Shown: positions 40,460 through 46,368, counted from the first letter of the stretch. The stretch: 64,000 nt of DNA from Agrypnia vestita (GCA_016648135.1 JADDOH010023020.1:1-64000), one strand, 5' to 3'. Notes: generated by a model not told the origin, from the letters alone. Translations and numbers: made by a program.

Positions 40460-43400
40460 TGAGTTTGTAACAACACATTGGAATTTTCAGGACTGCAAAG
40501 AACCTTCGACCGGAGTAGTCGGCAAGTGCTGCAGAGACTCCACATACACCGACCCCTGGCCGACCAACCAACTTGGTCAGTGGATCCCCGGTGCGTTCGG
40601 CGACACGGGCGCCTACAAAGCTGACCAAGGACGGGGCAAGCCCGCCAGAGGACCCAACTCCTCCGCGAACCCACCCAACAACGATAACAGAAGACAGTTC
40701 GGTAACAACGGATTTGGACTAAACCCCGCAGGCTCCATCAATAACCCGATCTATGCTGCGAACCCGAACCAAATCGCGCCAGTTAGACCGCAGAACCAGT
40801 TCGTCTCAAATCCATCCAGACCCATAAATCCATCGGTACAGCTGAAAAATCCCGTAAACCCAGGGGCGTACCCGACTACCCAGCAGAACACTCAGAGTAA
40901 TCCAAACATTCCTACCGGATCACAGGTGAATCCTGGAAAACAAGTATACACATTGAATCCAGTCACTGGTCCCAATTATCCCACAGTGCCCGTCAGCACG
41001 GTGGACACTCCGGACAACCCGCCCGTCAGCCAAGTTAACACAGAGAACCTGTACACTACTGGAGGGCTGTTGCTAGGAAGTTATCAGAACCAAAGAAAGG
41101 ATCAAAAGCAGGGAACATGCGGAGTAAGAAAGGTGAGAAAAACTTTGCAAATGCTTTTCAATTTATTTCTAAAAATATTATCTTGCGATGTACTGTTGTT
41201 CAATATTGTACTATTCTATTAGCTTCAGCCAACAGTCACAAGATGTCTGTGTTGTTCCTTTCATTACACAAGCTGATAATAACATTTTGTATAGACTTGG
41301 ACAGTGTTTAAAAGAGAACAATAATTCTATTAACTACCATTGAAAGTACCAGAACTCTACAGAAACGCAATAAATTCTAATTTTGTTTGATTTACTTGAC
41401 ATTCAGATGTTCACTTAAATTTAAAAAATGTCTAACCTAATGGTGAATATACATGGTTGAAATTTGTCTTGGAGACTCATCTTAAGTGTGCAAAAAGTGA
41501 GGTTTTCCGTAACAAAACCCCACCATAAAATTTATATTTGAAAATGGTTACCTGGCAAAGTGGCAGTTTTACAAATGATTACAGCTGTTAAATATATGTT
41601 TATATGTATTAGAAACATTTTATCTAAAGCAAATCAATTTTAAAACAGCCACTCCAACTATAAAATCGATAACAAATTGGCGATTGTGGAATTTTTTCTT
41701 CTGAATCTCTCATTTGGAGTAGAATTGACCTTTACTGATGACTCCCTACACAAGAAATCAAAGTGTCATCAATGAATGTGCACCATAATAGAATCTCAAG
41801 GGATATTTTGCTACCATTTCTACCTCCTGGTATTTTATTTTATTCATATTCTTATTGTATAATAAATATTTATTCAAAGGGAGGAACTCGGCCGTTGGGA
41901 AACAAGAACGAGTTTGAGGCCGACTTCGGAGAGATCCCGTGGCAGGCCATGGTGCTGCTGCAGACCAACAGATCTCTGCTTTGCGGAGGAGTCATCACAT
42001 CTGAGAACGTTGTCGTCACCAGCGCACACTGTATTGATGGGTAAGTTTCCATTTATAAAACTACTAGCTGTGCCCGCGCGGCTTCGCATGCGTAGATTTG
42101 TACAGGAACCTTCTAGACACACCGACACATTCCGCCACTCAGTTTAGAACATTATAGAACTTTCGGGAATTTTCAGAACCTTCTCCTTCTAGAACTTTCT
42201 AGAGCAGGTTTTTCCGGAACCTTCTAGACTCACCGGCCCGCCTATTTTGAAACAATCTGAAGCATTTGAGGCCTTGCTAGGAAGCACACTTTCGCCACCC
42301 ACTCCCACCCACGCACAGCTACCCCCACCAAACTCACATATTTTCAATGTGACAACGAGGGCTATCCACCACCATAACCACCAGAGGGTGGTTGTGGAAA
42401 AAACTTGGTGGATAGGGAAACACAGGTTTCTTTTTATATATACAGGGTTATTTGTAAAACATTAATAACCTCGCAGGCTATATTCCTGCTTTGATTATGA
42501 GTCGAACATGTTCAAGCTATTGTGATCTAATATCAATAGTTAAGGAGATATGCGACATCAAAGTTTGCATTTTTTTTTCAATATTTCCGACTTATTTTTT
42601 GTAAAACGTTGGACTATCATTACAGTAACTCATATCGATTACGAAAAATTCATTTTTTTCAATACAAGTTAAATAAAATGATAAAAACCCAGAAAAAATT
42701 CCAATTGGAATTTGAAGGTTATTAATGTTTTCCAAATAACCCTGTATATGTATATATTGATCTCTGGAATATTCAGTACCTTTTGTAGTATATAACACGG
42801 GGATCTAAATTACAAAATGATTGTTCTGTCTGACAATGCACTAATTCATTTAAATTTTCTAAAAGTTTCATGTTAGTAACATGCATTTGTTTATTATTAC
42901 AGTTTGGAGGCCAAGAACGTCCTTGTGAAGGGAGGCGAATGGAAGCTGGGTATCGACGAAGAACCAAAGCCATTCCAGATCGTCCAAGTGGCCAAGATAC
43001 ACAAACACCCGCAGTACTTCACCGGCAGCCTGCAGAATGACTTTGCTGTGCTCATTCTGTCTGAGAAATTGAGGTAAGCTTGTCGTCATCATGTGTTTGG
43101 TTGGTAATCTTAGAGTTGAAGAAGATCTACGTCGTAAAATACAAATGTGTGTCCAAATGAGCAAGAGTTTCTGTCGAAGAAAGTAAAGAGACATAGCAAT
43201 CATCTTAATATTGTTTTAAAGAGGAAGGATGAATGTTTGTGCCAATGCTGTTTTGGCATTTCATAGCGGTCGGGCATGGCGAGACTAATTATTATATTGT
43301 GTGAAACATGTGATGTTTTGAAGAGGAGTGTATATGTTACAACTCATCTTGATCTAAAAGTATACATTTTTTAAAAACTTTAAAAAATACAGGGCTGGGA

Positions 43401-46368
43401 ATTTTCGTAATATGTTATGATGTATGAAGGCAAAATACAATTAGAATTACAAAAATTAGGCACTAATTTCAAAGAGAATGACAGTGAAAATACTGGGCCT
43501 ATATCCAAAATCAATGTGCAATATTGCTGCGGATATAGGCAATGTTTCAACATCTCAGACGACATCTGACGAGCCTAGTATGAATATGAATATGAATTTT
43601 GTTGCTAACCGTATTCAATGAATGTAAGTTGCAAATGAATTTGTGGTATATAATATTATATTCTTTAATTAACTTTTTATGACATGTACTCCATTATTTA
43701 GAGTATTATTGTTCATTACTAGTTTCGGGAAGAACAAAACTTCCCATCGAAAGGTGTAAACGATAATTAAAATTACATAAATATAGTCATGTGACAATCA
43801 TCAGGTGGGGCAGATGGGTTTGAATGATGGAAGTAATTTTGATATTTTTGGAAATATTGTTAGAGGTCAAGTGTTTGTGAAAGTAATGTTAATGATTAAT
43901 GTTTTTTCTTTCCAAATTCAAGTTTATTTCAATTTTCTAGCAACCAGCATATATTGTATCGTTAATTTTATAGGCAAACACCTTATTATTATATTCCGAT
44001 CACCTTTCAATACAGGACCCACTGATTTATGCACATTAATATTACACTAACCAATAATTATTTTTAACAAATTTCCACAGATTTGCCCAGAACATTGCTC
44101 CACTTTGCCTGCCTCCCGCAAATGAAGATGCCAACGTGAGACTATACCAAGGAGGTGGACGTTACAAGTGTATCACCACTGGCTGGGGCAAACAGGTCCT
44201 TCAAGGTGAGCACAATTTTTTAAATATCTAATTCTAAAGTACATTCTGTAATGTCATGATTTGTAGAGTACAAATACATCTAATAATGATACATACAGCA
44301 CCGCTTTATTTGGGCTAAACATCTCGTATTCCGATATTGAGAAATAATCTATTTAGAGTTTTTTATTTCCAGAGTATCTTATATTACTCAAAAAAATATT
44401 TTAAATATAATGATACATATATAAAAAATGATTAAAAGGTCTTTAAACTGTGAAGAAGAAGAAATCAATGGCGTATAAAAGTTGAAATAAATAAACAAGT
44501 GATGAGGCGCGTTTCGCTACATTAGGCTTAAAATATAAAATGTGATATGGTTCCACAAAGAGCCTATTGTGTGTGTGTGTGGCATTTTCAAATATACAGA
44601 AATATTTATCCCTTCAATCCTTTACTGATTCTGATATGTTTAAAAATGATGTATAAAAGACGCCAGATGGCACCCTCCTATGACTCCACAAATCACTTGA
44701 GCGCCGTCCGCTAGATTTTCACACTAGTTTCATGTGTATCTGCATATTCCACTGCCTTCTACCCATCACACAATATTTGTTTAATTATTAACGTTTTTAT
44801 AATGAGTTGTTGGTGGTTTAATGTGGTTAAAGTGGCAAGTTGCAGATTTTGAGATTCAACTTAGGGCCGGTTATTTCAAGTTGGATTAAAGTAAGCGTTC
44901 GTTCAAAGCACAGATTTTTGCGTTCTCCACCAATCAGACGATCGTAAAAATCTATGCTTTAAACGAACGCTTACTTTAATCCAACTTGAAACAACCGGCC
45001 CTTATAGAAAATATTAAACTTCAACTTATTGAAATAAATATTTATTGTTTTGCAATGGCAAACTTAAACTTTTTCATCAACGGTCATTCAGTTCTAAGAG
45101 CGGACTATTCCTGAGCGGACTAACACATCATTAATAAGTCTATAATCCTAGCTTTAGAGAATATGTATAATAATATGAATTGCATTATCTTTTCCAGTGA
45201 ATATTCCAAACAGCATCATCCACACCATGGACATGAACCTCATCTCCCCGCCCCAGTGCCAGGCGCAGATCGCCCAGAACTACCCGCACTTGCTGGAGAA
45301 CTACAATTCCAACACCTGCATCTGCGGCCAGCCCGCCCAGCAATCAGCCAACGTTTGCAGGGTGAGTTTCCCCAATATACATCAATTCTTTAATAACGCC
45401 AAAGCCATTTCACAATCTAGTATAGTTTTTGAATTTTCCAGTTCATATTCTTTTGACTTTCCATCATGGATAAGCTAACTTACACATTAGGATTATATTT
45501 TTTCCTTTTACATCAGGTGTCCCACAAGGTACCCATTAGAGATCTTTAACTAATACTAAGATAAATTTTATATATCTTATTGACAATTGTATCTGGTTTA
45601 CCAGGAGGAAGACATAAGACAGCTGATATTAAATTAGCTGTACCATAATATAGCCGGCCTCGGGCAACTATCAAAGAATAAGATTTTTATTTTACTTTTA
45701 GTTAAACTTTACAACCAAATATGTAGTATGTAAATTTGTAAATTATTAAAGTATAAATTTGATCTTCTGTTTCAGGTTGATATTGGCAGTGCCCTGGCTT
45801 GCACAAGTGGTGATGGAACTTACTACATGGAGGGAGTCTATTCCTGGGATTCAGGTAAGCTCAATTTTATTTTCAGAGTATTTTAGAATTACTTCTTCGT
45901 ATTATGGAATTTAGAAGATTTATGAGGACTTCAATGTACCATTATGAGCATAAAAATAAGCAAGCATATTGCAAGAACTTGGCCGCATAACTCTATATTT
46001 CATCGTATATCATATTTTAAACATAATTTGATTTATCATTTCCAGGTTGCCAGTCCTCCAACCAACTCGCCGCATTCTACAAGATCGACCAGTTCTGGTA
46101 CCAGAGCGTGTTCGAGGGATCAAACTACCAAGCGTCGCTTTACACCCAACAGCAGGTGGGCAACGGAGCGTCACTGAACAATGGCGGCTTCCAAGTCTCC
46201 AACCAGCAGCAGCAGCAAGGTGGATACTCGACGCAGATCAAGCAGACCGTCACAAAGCACGGACAGAGTTACGCAGTCAGCGGTCAGAAGCAATTCCAGC
46301 AGGCTATCAAAGGAGGACACGCCCATACGGGAGCACAGTGCCAATGCTACGAAGAGGGGAAAAAGTGA
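2277..46368 (+). CDS. scaf: Scarface-like secreted clip-domain serine protease homologue (non-catalytic), 10 exons
   Basis: Coding exons are 2277-3884, 36938-38108, 39587-39729, 40491-41132, 41880-42040, 42903-43073, 44081-44205, 45198-45361, 45776-45854 and 46046-46368. All junctions are GT-AG with compatible phases, giving about 1528 residues. Layout: signal peptide 1-20; Gly/Ser/Gln-rich region; clip domain about 505-547 (six Cys, ending VCC); PTPYVP repeats about 722-869; clip domain about 937-988, followed by RDSTYTDPWP; trypsin-like domain about 1190-1455; Gln-rich tail. His1238 (TSAHC) and Asp1288 (NDFAVL) are present. The GDSGGP site reads VDIGSA, so Ile1398 replaces the Ser and the domain should be inactive. 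In Drosophila, Scarface is a secreted pseudoprotease linked to JNK signalling, dorsal closure and basement-membrane organisation; that role here is inferred. The fly protein is, as I recall, less than half this length. A different masquerade-like homologue is the main alternative. An acceptor at 2263-2264 implies an unseen 5' UTR exon. Possible poly(A) signals are ATTAAA at 46614 and AATAAA at 47314. Confidence 0.8.
3885..4654. other. Start of the 33-kb intron 1; nothing recognised
   Basis: No coding frame or repeat border seen. Intron 1 runs 3885-36937. Confidence 0.5.
4655..5060 (-). repeat. RTE-type LINE fragment (reverse transcriptase C-terminus)
   Basis: The minus strand reads KRKAFELCILPVMTYGVETT, then KLKCTQRSMKRSMLGLRDRI and RNDEIRRRT. 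After a frameshift it reads VAKLKWQWAGNVAR...RWPSRVLKWRPRER. This is the C-terminal region of endonuclease/reverse transcriptase LINEs of the RTE type. 5'-truncated and frameshifted. Confidence 0.75.
5576..5890 (+). repeat. MITE fragment joined to a LINE-like 3' end fragment
   Basis: 5576-5655 matches the left arm of the TA-flanked MITE family (TA-CAGGATTATTTGG...GATTATGAGTTG). At about 5650 it switches into the repeat also seen at 1-250 (NILSLFKSFRTVLDFCHRDI, then the tail to TGTAACATTCGCC). A chimeric repeat junction. Confidence 0.55.
6045..6130 (-). repeat. Short fragment of the 1-250 repeat
   Basis: GACTTCTATACCTACTCTCC to TATAATATACATTAATT matches 75-140 of the window. Confidence 0.55.
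6970..7481. mobile_element. Palindromic TA-flanked MITE (mariner-like), about 510 bp
   Basis: Ends CAGGGTGTAATAGAGC and GCTCTGTTATACTCTG are inverted, and TA lies on both sides. The two halves are imperfect inverted copies of each other (TTGATTATGAGTCGAAAATG in both arms). The core is shared with 19602-20079, 31429-31655, 42443-42744 and 5576-5655. Confidence 0.75.
7484..9512. other. Intron 1, mostly unrecognised
   Basis: A GC-rich patch at 8040-8150 stands out from the AT-rich surroundings and could be regulatory. 8505-8560 resembles the tail of the 1-250 repeat. 9450-9500 carries a (CATCATCGT)n-type LINE tail (CTCTCCACTGTTGAATAC). Confidence 0.4.
9517..9830. mobile_element. piggyBac-type MITE flanked by TTAA
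   Basis: TTAA sits at 9513-9516 and 9831-9834. The ends CCCTTACGTTACTACC and GGTAGTAACATTATGG are inverted with few mismatches. A second inner inverted pair (GGTACCTGGGTACCC-like) lies just inside. No coding frame. Confidence 0.8.
9835..10963. other. Intron 1, unrecognised, with a 119-codon frame
   Basis: 10070-10145 resembles the repeat tail at 9470. The frame 10231-10590 has no motif I recognise, lacks a plausible gene context, and is probably chance. Confidence 0.4.
10972..11698. mobile_element. Non-autonomous hAT-type element, target duplication CACTACAC/CACTATAC
   Basis: The left end TAGTGATG and right end CATCTCTA are inverted and similar. The flanking 8-mers at 10964-10971 and 11699-11706 agree at 7 of 8 bases. 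The interior has repeated GTTCA-type subterminal motifs and no coding frame. Confidence 0.72.
11707..13649. other. Intron 1, unrecognised
   Basis: Contains a (CAT)n run at about 11722-11740 followed by a repeat tail (TTGGCACTACAACCGTTGG). The rest shows neither long frames nor repeat ends that I could pair. Confidence 0.4.
13658..15603. mobile_element. hAT-type element, 8-bp target duplication ATGATACT, carrying an IS630/Tc1-like transposase fragment
   Basis: Ends TAGGGATGGG and CCCATCCCTA are inverted, and ATGATACT repeats exactly at 13650-13657 and 15604-15611. Ten-bp ends plus an 8-bp duplication are the hAT signature. Subterminal regions hold many short GTCAAC/GTCGAC/ACTAGT motifs on both sides, plausible transposase binding sites. 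The internal coding remnant (14636-15316) is not hAT-like. Confidence 0.85.
14636..15316 (+). pseudogene. C-terminal part of an IS630/Tc1-mariner-like (DDE_3) transposase
   Basis: The 226-residue frame includes RYVIDEIASEYGHQVIRLSP then YHCEYNAIELIWAQIKGYAA, the C-terminal catalytic region of Tc1/IS630-type transposases (last carboxylate in the NAIELIW block). An acidic Asp/Ser-rich tail follows. The first roughly 90 residues look like non-coding or decayed sequence, and no N-terminal HTH or earlier catalytic Asp is visible, so it is a remnant. It sits wholly inside the hAT-type element 13658-15603. Confidence 0.7.
15821..16606. mobile_element. Non-autonomous hAT-type element, target duplication GTCTTGAC
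   Basis: Ends AAGGGTTGCTACC and GGTGGCAACCCTA are inverted (11 of 13 match). GTCTTGAC repeats exactly at 15813-15820 and 16607-16614. Internally a 36-bp segment is repeated near 15928 and 16025. No coding capacity. Confidence 0.85.
16615..17218. other. Intron 1, GC-rich patch with GGGTCGGCGGGTCAGC repeats
   Basis: 16660-16870 is much more GC-rich than its surroundings and contains a short tandem of GGTCGGC/GGTCAGC at about 16782-16825. It is not coding and not clearly a transposon, so it is a candidate regulatory segment only by composition. Confidence 0.4.
17219..18249 (+). repeat. 5'-truncated LINE with reverse transcriptase C-terminus and A-rich tail
   Basis: Reads LKTVYYAIVQSFLTYNIICW, then GNCYKTTLEPLHNAQKLILK. 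After a frameshift at a T-run near 17627 it reads FYKAPLFFNALPENIRSANT. This is the C-terminal reverse transcriptase of a non-LTR retrotransposon. The 3' end carries AGATAAATAAATTAAAAAAA (to 18249). The left border is uncertain. Confidence 0.72.
18781..19451. repeat. Longer, diverged relative of the GGCCCGGTTG MITE family
   Basis: Starts GGCCCGGTTGCGCCATCCG and ends near CATCGGTCC. The segment 19364-19440 shares the ATAGATTTTTACG...TGGTGGAGAACG core with the 36357 family. No clear target duplication, so the borders are approximate. Confidence 0.45.
19602..20079. mobile_element. Palindromic MITE, diverged relative of 6970-7481
   Basis: Arms CAGAAACTTGGCAAGTAGAT and its inverted partner at the right end. 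The core (ATGGAGATATGCAATATCAAAG) matches the 6970 family. Preceded by an (AT)n run at about 19567-19600. Confidence 0.65.
20636..20990 (+). repeat. Interspersed repeat, CTCCCTTTC family (copy 1)
   Basis: Runs from TATATATATAGTATTTTTTG through the segment TCCAATCGAGCTG...GACTCGTGGCGACGAT to TTTTATGGGTTACTTTTTT. It is matched in inverse orientation by 32790-33200. Confidence 0.6.
21270..21437 (-). repeat. SINE-like repeat, minus strand
   Basis: On the minus strand, TTGGTCTAACGGCAAGGC (A-box-like) is followed by TGTTCGAGTGG (degenerate B box) and a body containing GTGCAGGGATGAACTAAAAC. A small related piece (AAGTTCATCTCTGTACAATT) is at 63436-63455. Confidence 0.5.
21489..21893. repeat. Element with 48-bp inverted ends
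   Basis: 21489-21536 (TACTTCTTTTATTTGATTAA...) is the inverse of 21845-21893 with about one mismatch. The right arm follows CCTGACGATGGAAAGG, a motif reminiscent of Penelope-type ends. The interior is AT-rich and non-coding. Confidence 0.6.
21894..24460. other. Intron 1, no gene recognised
   Basis: Short frames (22043-22264, 23855-24247) lack recognisable domains. 23820-24250 is GC-richer. The tandem duplication at 22901 is listed separately. Confidence 0.4.
22901..23040. repeat. Tandem duplication, period about 73 bp, ending in (TTC)n and a LINE-like tail
   Basis: TTTGCGTTTGACTAT...AATAATAGGTGTCACC-TATGAACATC occurs twice (from 22901 and 22974), each followed by a CTTCTT run. The sequence after 23030 (TTTATCTCTCCACTGCTGGA) is a repeat tail also seen near 9470 and 10080. 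Confidence 0.8.
24461..24790 (-). repeat. LINE fragment (C-terminus), minus strand
   Basis: The minus strand reads MLRWFRHVERMNEERMVKKK...RNRGRPQKTWHDQ, the C-terminal block of many insect non-LTR retrotransposons (WFGHV.RM ... GRP..W). Only about 96 residues remain. Confidence 0.7.
24791..28060. other. Intron 1, no gene recognised
   Basis: AT-rich. 26785-26830 (GCGGGATCCTAAAGAGTAAC) resembles 62548-62580, so a further repeat family is present. A CA-rich tract lies at 27690-27715. Confidence 0.4.
28061..28407. repeat. Tandem duplication, period about 183 bp
   Basis: 28061-28216 and 28244-28407 both begin TTCAGGATTTGATTTT and end in AAAAAGCAAATC, with a few substitutions and a short insertion in the second copy. 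Confidence 0.9.
28408..29637. other. Intron 1, no gene recognised
   Basis: An 80-codon frame (28504-28746) with several Cys shows no known domain. Nothing else stands out. Confidence 0.4.
29641..30003. mobile_element. MITE with GGCCGGCGCCACACT ends and TAA duplication, containing a nested element
   Basis: Fifteen-bp inverted ends (GGCCGGCGCCACACT / AGTGTGGCGCCGGCC) with TAA at 29638-29640 and 30004-30006. A 3-bp TAA duplication suggests PIF/Harbinger. The middle (about 29681-29911) is a separate repeat bounded by CGGCCGT-like ends, also found near 63190-63420 in the opposite orientation. Confidence 0.8.
30239..30391. repeat. Nested perfect inverted repeat (hairpin)
   Basis: Outer arms 30239-30274 and 30356-30391 are perfectly complementary over 36 bp. 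Inner arms about 30275-30295 and 30307-30327 match at 20 of 21. A third partial copy of the arm (TTTTCTGGGATATTCTGCCG) lies at 30441-30460, and related sequence occurs at 56950-57110. Confidence 0.85.
30463..32439. other. Intron 1, no gene recognised apart from the MITE half-copy
   Basis: A GC-rich, purine-poor stretch lies at 30960-31110. A (TG)n run is at 31919-31937. No coding content seen. Confidence 0.4.
31429..31655 (+). repeat. Half-copy of the palindromic TA-flanked MITE
   Basis: Begins TA-CAGGGTTATTTGGAAAAC and follows the left arm of 42443-42744, but the right arm is missing after about 31655. Confidence 0.65.
32440..32785 (+). repeat. Decayed LINE C-terminal fragment
   Basis: RRSRIRWIGHVFRMPGYHDK matches the R.RW.GHV.RM block of LINE C-termini. 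Downstream, in another frame, PKRRNDRRTWLCLV-like residues continue it. Frameshifted. Confidence 0.55.
32790..33200 (-). repeat. Interspersed repeat, CTCCCTTTC family (copy 2, inverted)
   Basis: Begins AAAAAAGTAACCCATAAAAA and carries ATCGTCGCCACGAGTC...CAGCTCGATTGGATCA, the inverse of 20636-20990. It contains a small internal palindrome (ATACAACTTAATAAGTTGTAT at about 32990-33010). Confidence 0.6.
33233..33461. mobile_element. Short element with inverted GTGCAGTGAGAA ends
   Basis: GGGCGTGCAGTGAGAATAAA at the left and TTGTTCTCACTGCACCCC at the right are inverted over about 25 bp with mismatches (AAGCATGA also shared). No target duplication found; class unknown. Confidence 0.55.
33462..34169. 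other. Intron 1, nothing recognised
   Basis: AT-rich, no repeat ends or frames worth reporting. Confidence 0.4.
34170..34331. repeat. Tandem duplication, period 81 bp
   Basis: Copies 34170-34250 and 34251-34331 both begin ATTTAAATAATTATATTTTA. About three mismatches; no coding content. Confidence 0.92.
34740..34990. repeat. Repeat cluster of GAGCATGC / CATTAGTGGCA motifs
   Basis: A 20-mer TGAGCATGCTAATGTCATTC occurs twice (about 34893 and 34963). Related ATTAGTGGCA and TTATTACTGGCA motifs occur upstream in inverse arrangement, with a central palindrome AAATCAACCGCCGGTTGATTT. Probably a MITE; borders unclear. Confidence 0.5.
35165..35605 (+). mobile_element. Non-autonomous element with an HTH remnant of an IS630-like transposase
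   Basis: Inverted segments CGACCAACGTAAATTGGCGT (near 35188) and ACGCCAATTTATACTGGTGG (near 35579) bound the region. Inside, 35327-35442 reads MSKTVLQHLAGGARTIANVV then LKFCEAEKANNGP. This resembles the N-terminal HTH start of insect IS630/Tc1-like transposases (VLKFCE.EK....GPI). The frame stops soon after. Confidence 0.5.
36357..36501. mobile_element. Palindromic Harbinger-like MITE, TTA duplication (copy 1)
   Basis: A 145-bp near-palindrome with ends GGCCCGGTTGTTTCAAGTT / AACTTGAAACAACCGGGCC and TTA on both sides. About 430 bp upstream of scaf-like exon 2. Confidence 0.85.
36938..38108 (+). CDS. scaf: scaf-like exon 2: end of clip domain 1 and PTPYVP repeat block
   Basis: The acceptor TTTTTCAG ends at 36937, and the phase-0 junction continues the clip domain with VRCRLSTEVCCK, which supplies Cys 4-6. 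Residues 537-926 follow: a Gln/Ser/Thr-rich part with two GLIHVPG motifs, then Pro-rich sequence. The exon ends in phase 1 at a GTAATA donor (38109). The frame is open upstream to 36854, but that part lies in the intron and has no clip or signal-peptide features. Confidence 0.88.
37494..37935 (+). repeat. 21-bp coding minisatellite (PTPYVP repeats)
   Basis: About 21 units of a 21-bp repeat encode [K/Q]PTPYVP. I count 19 exact PTPYVP copies, one PNPYEP variant, and spacer variants (AS, PA). Silent differences among units show the array is not freshly amplified everywhere. Because the unit is a multiple of three, all frames stay open, which explains long spurious frames on both strands. Confidence 0.95.
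38109..39586. other. scaf-like intron 2
   Basis: AT-rich intron with GTAATA donor and TTTTCAG acceptor. No mobile element recognised. Confidence 0.6.
39587..39729 (+). CDS. scaf: scaf-like exon 3: first half of clip domain 2
   Basis: The exon starts after TTTTCAG and completes an Asp codon split with exon 2. It encodes residues 927-974, including GCAAALKCTPKEFC (clip Cys 1-3) and the downstream VPLT. The GTATGT donor is at 39730, phase 0. As with clip domain 1, an intron falls between Cys 3 and Cys 4, so the two clip domains share a splice architecture. Confidence 0.88.
40390..40460. repeat. (TA)n microsatellite before scaf-like exon 4
   Basis: Alternating TA runs with short interruptions, ending about 30 bp upstream of the exon 4 acceptor. 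Confidence 0.9.
40491..41132 (+). CDS. scaf: scaf-like exon 4: end of clip domain 2, Asn/Pro-rich linker, Cys before the protease domain
   Basis: The exon encodes residues 975-1188. It opens with DCKEPSTGVVGKCCRD (clip Cys 4-6) followed by DPWPTNQLGQW, a motif typical of Scarface and other pseudoprotease clip domains. A long Asn/Pro/Gln-rich linker follows. Near the end is TCGVRK; in active relatives this Cys links the prodomain to the protease domain. The GTGAGA donor is at 41133. A (TA)n microsatellite lies just upstream of the acceptor. Confidence 0.88.
41880..42040 (+). CDS. scaf: scaf-like exon 5: start of protease-like domain with catalytic-position His
   Basis: Residues 1189-1241 plus two bases. 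The domain opens GGTRPLGNKNEFEADFGEIPWQAM with no usual IVGG-type activation sequence. It continues to LLCGGVITSENVVVTSAHCIDG, where His1238 occupies the catalytic His position. The GTAAGT donor is at 42041, phase 2. Confidence 0.9.
42057..42240 (+). repeat. Interspersed repeat carrying clustered heat-shock-element motifs, scaf-like intron 5
   Basis: Begins CTAGCTGTGCCCGCGCGGCT, a motif I know from abundant insect repeats, and continues as a GAACCTTCTAGA-rich stretch. 42157-42174 reads GAAnnTTCnnGAAnnTTC, and 42187-42204 reads TTCnnGAAnnTTCnnGAG. Two further GAAnnTTCnnGA sites lie near 42106 and 42217. These fit the HSF consensus; function is untested. Confidence 0.6.
42443..42744. mobile_element. 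Palindromic TA-flanked MITE in scaf-like intron 5
   Basis: The left end CAGGGTTATTTGTAAAACAT is inverted at the right, with TA at 42441-42442 and 42745-42746. Same family as 6970-7481. It ends about 160 bp before exon 6. Confidence 0.8.
42903..43073 (+). CDS. scaf: scaf-like exon 6: protease-like domain with catalytic-position Asp
   Basis: The exon completes Gly1242 and encodes through residue 1298. It contains KGGEWKLG, IHKHPQYF and NDFAVLILSEKL, where Asp1288 is at the catalytic Asp position. The acceptor is ATTATTACAG and the donor GTAAGC is at 43074, phase 2. Confidence 0.9.
43074..44080. other. scaf-like intron 6
   Basis: AT-rich, no recognisable repeat or coding frame. Confidence 0.6.
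44081..44205 (+). CDS. scaf: scaf-like exon 7: protease-like domain, PLCLP and GWG motifs
   Basis: Residues 1299-1340 plus one base. Contains IAPLCLPP (the Cys expected to pair with the Cys upstream of the domain) and CITTGWGK, both standard trypsin-fold landmarks. Acceptor TTTCCACAG; donor GTGAGC at 44206, phase 1. Confidence 0.9.
44510..44582 (+). repeat. SINE 3' fragment with (GT)n, scaf-like intron 7
   Basis: CGTTTCGCTACATTAGGC...AGAGCCTATTGTGTGTGTGT parallels the 3' end of 53640-53820. Confidence 0.5.
44864..45001. mobile_element. Palindromic Harbinger-like MITE, TTA duplication (copy 2, scaf-like intron 7)
   Basis: A 138-bp near-palindrome with ends GGGCCGGTTATTTCAAGTT / AACTTGAAACAACCGGCCC and TTA on both sides. 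Same family as 36357-36501; its central loop is in the opposite orientation. About 200 bp upstream of exon 8. Confidence 0.85.
45198..45361 (+). CDS. scaf: scaf-like exon 8: protease-like domain before the Ser site
   Basis: Residues 1341-1395. Contains QCQAQIAQNYPHLLENYNS and the Cys pairs NTCICG and VCR. In active family members this region leads directly into the GDSGGP site. Acceptor TTTTCCAG; donor GTGAGT at 45362, phase 0. Confidence 0.88.
45776..45854 (+). CDS. scaf: scaf-like exon 9: degenerate Ser site
   Basis: Residues 1396-1421 plus one base. VDIGSALAC aligns position by position with the family GDSGGPLVC. Ile1398 (nt 45782-45784) replaces the catalytic Ser, and GP becomes SA. The following YYMEGVYSWDSGC keeps the expected strand and Cys. 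This is the direct evidence for a non-catalytic protein. Confidence 0.9.
46046..46368 (+). CDS. scaf: scaf-like exon 10: last helix and Gln-rich C-terminal tail
   Basis: Residues 1422-1528 and the TGA stop at 46366-46368. It ends the trypsin-like fold (LAAFYKIDQFWYQ). An unusual 85-residue Gln/Ser/Gly-rich tail follows, containing a QQQQQ run and a terminal QCQCYEEGKK. Overlapping longer frames over the same bases are out of register with the spliced protein. Confidence 0.88.
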
